DNA of 30,473 nucleotides from Plantago elongata (Eukaryota; Streptophyta; Magnoliopsida; Lamiales; Plantaginaceae). Positions 30,397 through 30,473 of the stretch are shown one piece after another; the first letter of the stretch is position 1, and the number at the start of each line of letters is the position of its first letter. The notes under the pieces are model-generated. The model had not been told where the DNA came from. It ran no database searches and saw nothing but the letters and a program-made list of their open reading frames with translations. Position numbers and translations under genes: made by a program. The stretch covers positions 1-30,473 of the forward strand of contig JAYMSP010001598.1 in NCBI GenBank assembly GCA_036897095.1, in the 5' to 3' direction.

Positions 30397-30473
30397 TGTA
30401 ACAGCCCGGGATCTGGTTCAGACGTCAAGGGTTGTGCCGAATATTCCAAATACATATTTATTATTAAAATATC
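30397..30473 (+). repeat. Possible start of an LTR (truncated by window end)
   Basis: The sequence tgtaacagcccgggatct matches the tgtaaca(g/c)ccc start shared by many plant gypsy-type LTRs. Only 77 bases are visible, so neither the LTR end nor any internal region can be checked. Confidence 0.4.

Noticed and set aside
1..30473. CRISPR arrays, operons, bacterial-type origins or a biosynthetic gene cluster
   Set aside because: None seen; the three intact genes are unrelated plant nuclear genes separated by repeats.

Overview
The window is AT-rich nuclear DNA from a flowering plant, probably a eudicot. The evidence is GT-AG introns in typical plant families, a plant-type SUVH gene, Stowaway-type MITEs and copia LTR debris. 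The sequence does not resolve genus or family.

Layout: (1) 1-9.4 kb is mostly repeat debris: the 3' end and LTR of a copia element, a tRNA-derived SINE-like remnant, MITE pieces, locally duplicated blocks, one unrecognised ORF remnant (about 5.25-5.9 kb) and a possible small spliced transcript (6.8-7.2 kb). (2) 9.4-12.6 kb, minus strand, is a five-exon DHHC protein S-acyltransferase gene; the spliced product of 414 aa was rebuilt here with all exon junctions in phase 0. (3) 13-16 kb holds mobile-element remains: a possible gypsy LTR/PBS relic, two MITEs, a LINE-type RNase H remnant and an LTR-like stretch. (4) 17.3-19.8 kb, minus strand, is an intact intronless-CDS SUVH1/3-type histone methyltransferase (686 aa) with a likely 5' UTR intron. 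(5) 19.8-22.4 kb is intergenic with a short interspersed repeat, a 110-bp tandem duplication, two MITEs and an unrecognised degenerate coding fragment. (6) 22.5-27.5 kb, plus strand, is a 17-coding-exon GH51 alpha-L-arabinofuranosidase (673 aa). (7) 27.7-28.6 kb, minus strand, is a frameshifted N-terminal fragment of the splicing factor gene SF3B1, tail to tail with the arabinofuranosidase. (8) 29.4-29.9 kb is a hAT-like element nested in a Stowaway-like MITE. The window ends with a TATA-box/leader-like region and the possible start of another LTR.

The three intact genes belong to unrelated pathways: membrane protein lipidation, reading of DNA and histone methylation, and cell-wall arabinan/arabinoxylan turnover. 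There is no sign that they form a cluster. The most notable observation is that the arabinofuranosidase encodes Gln (CAG) where GH51 enzymes have the catalytic acid/base Glu, in an otherwise intact 17-exon gene. That suggests a catalytically altered or inactive family member, unless it is a base error. The nested transposon with a reconstructable target site, the SF3B1 fragment that still carries RWD/RWDETP-type motifs, and a four-copy short repeat family are the other points worth checking.
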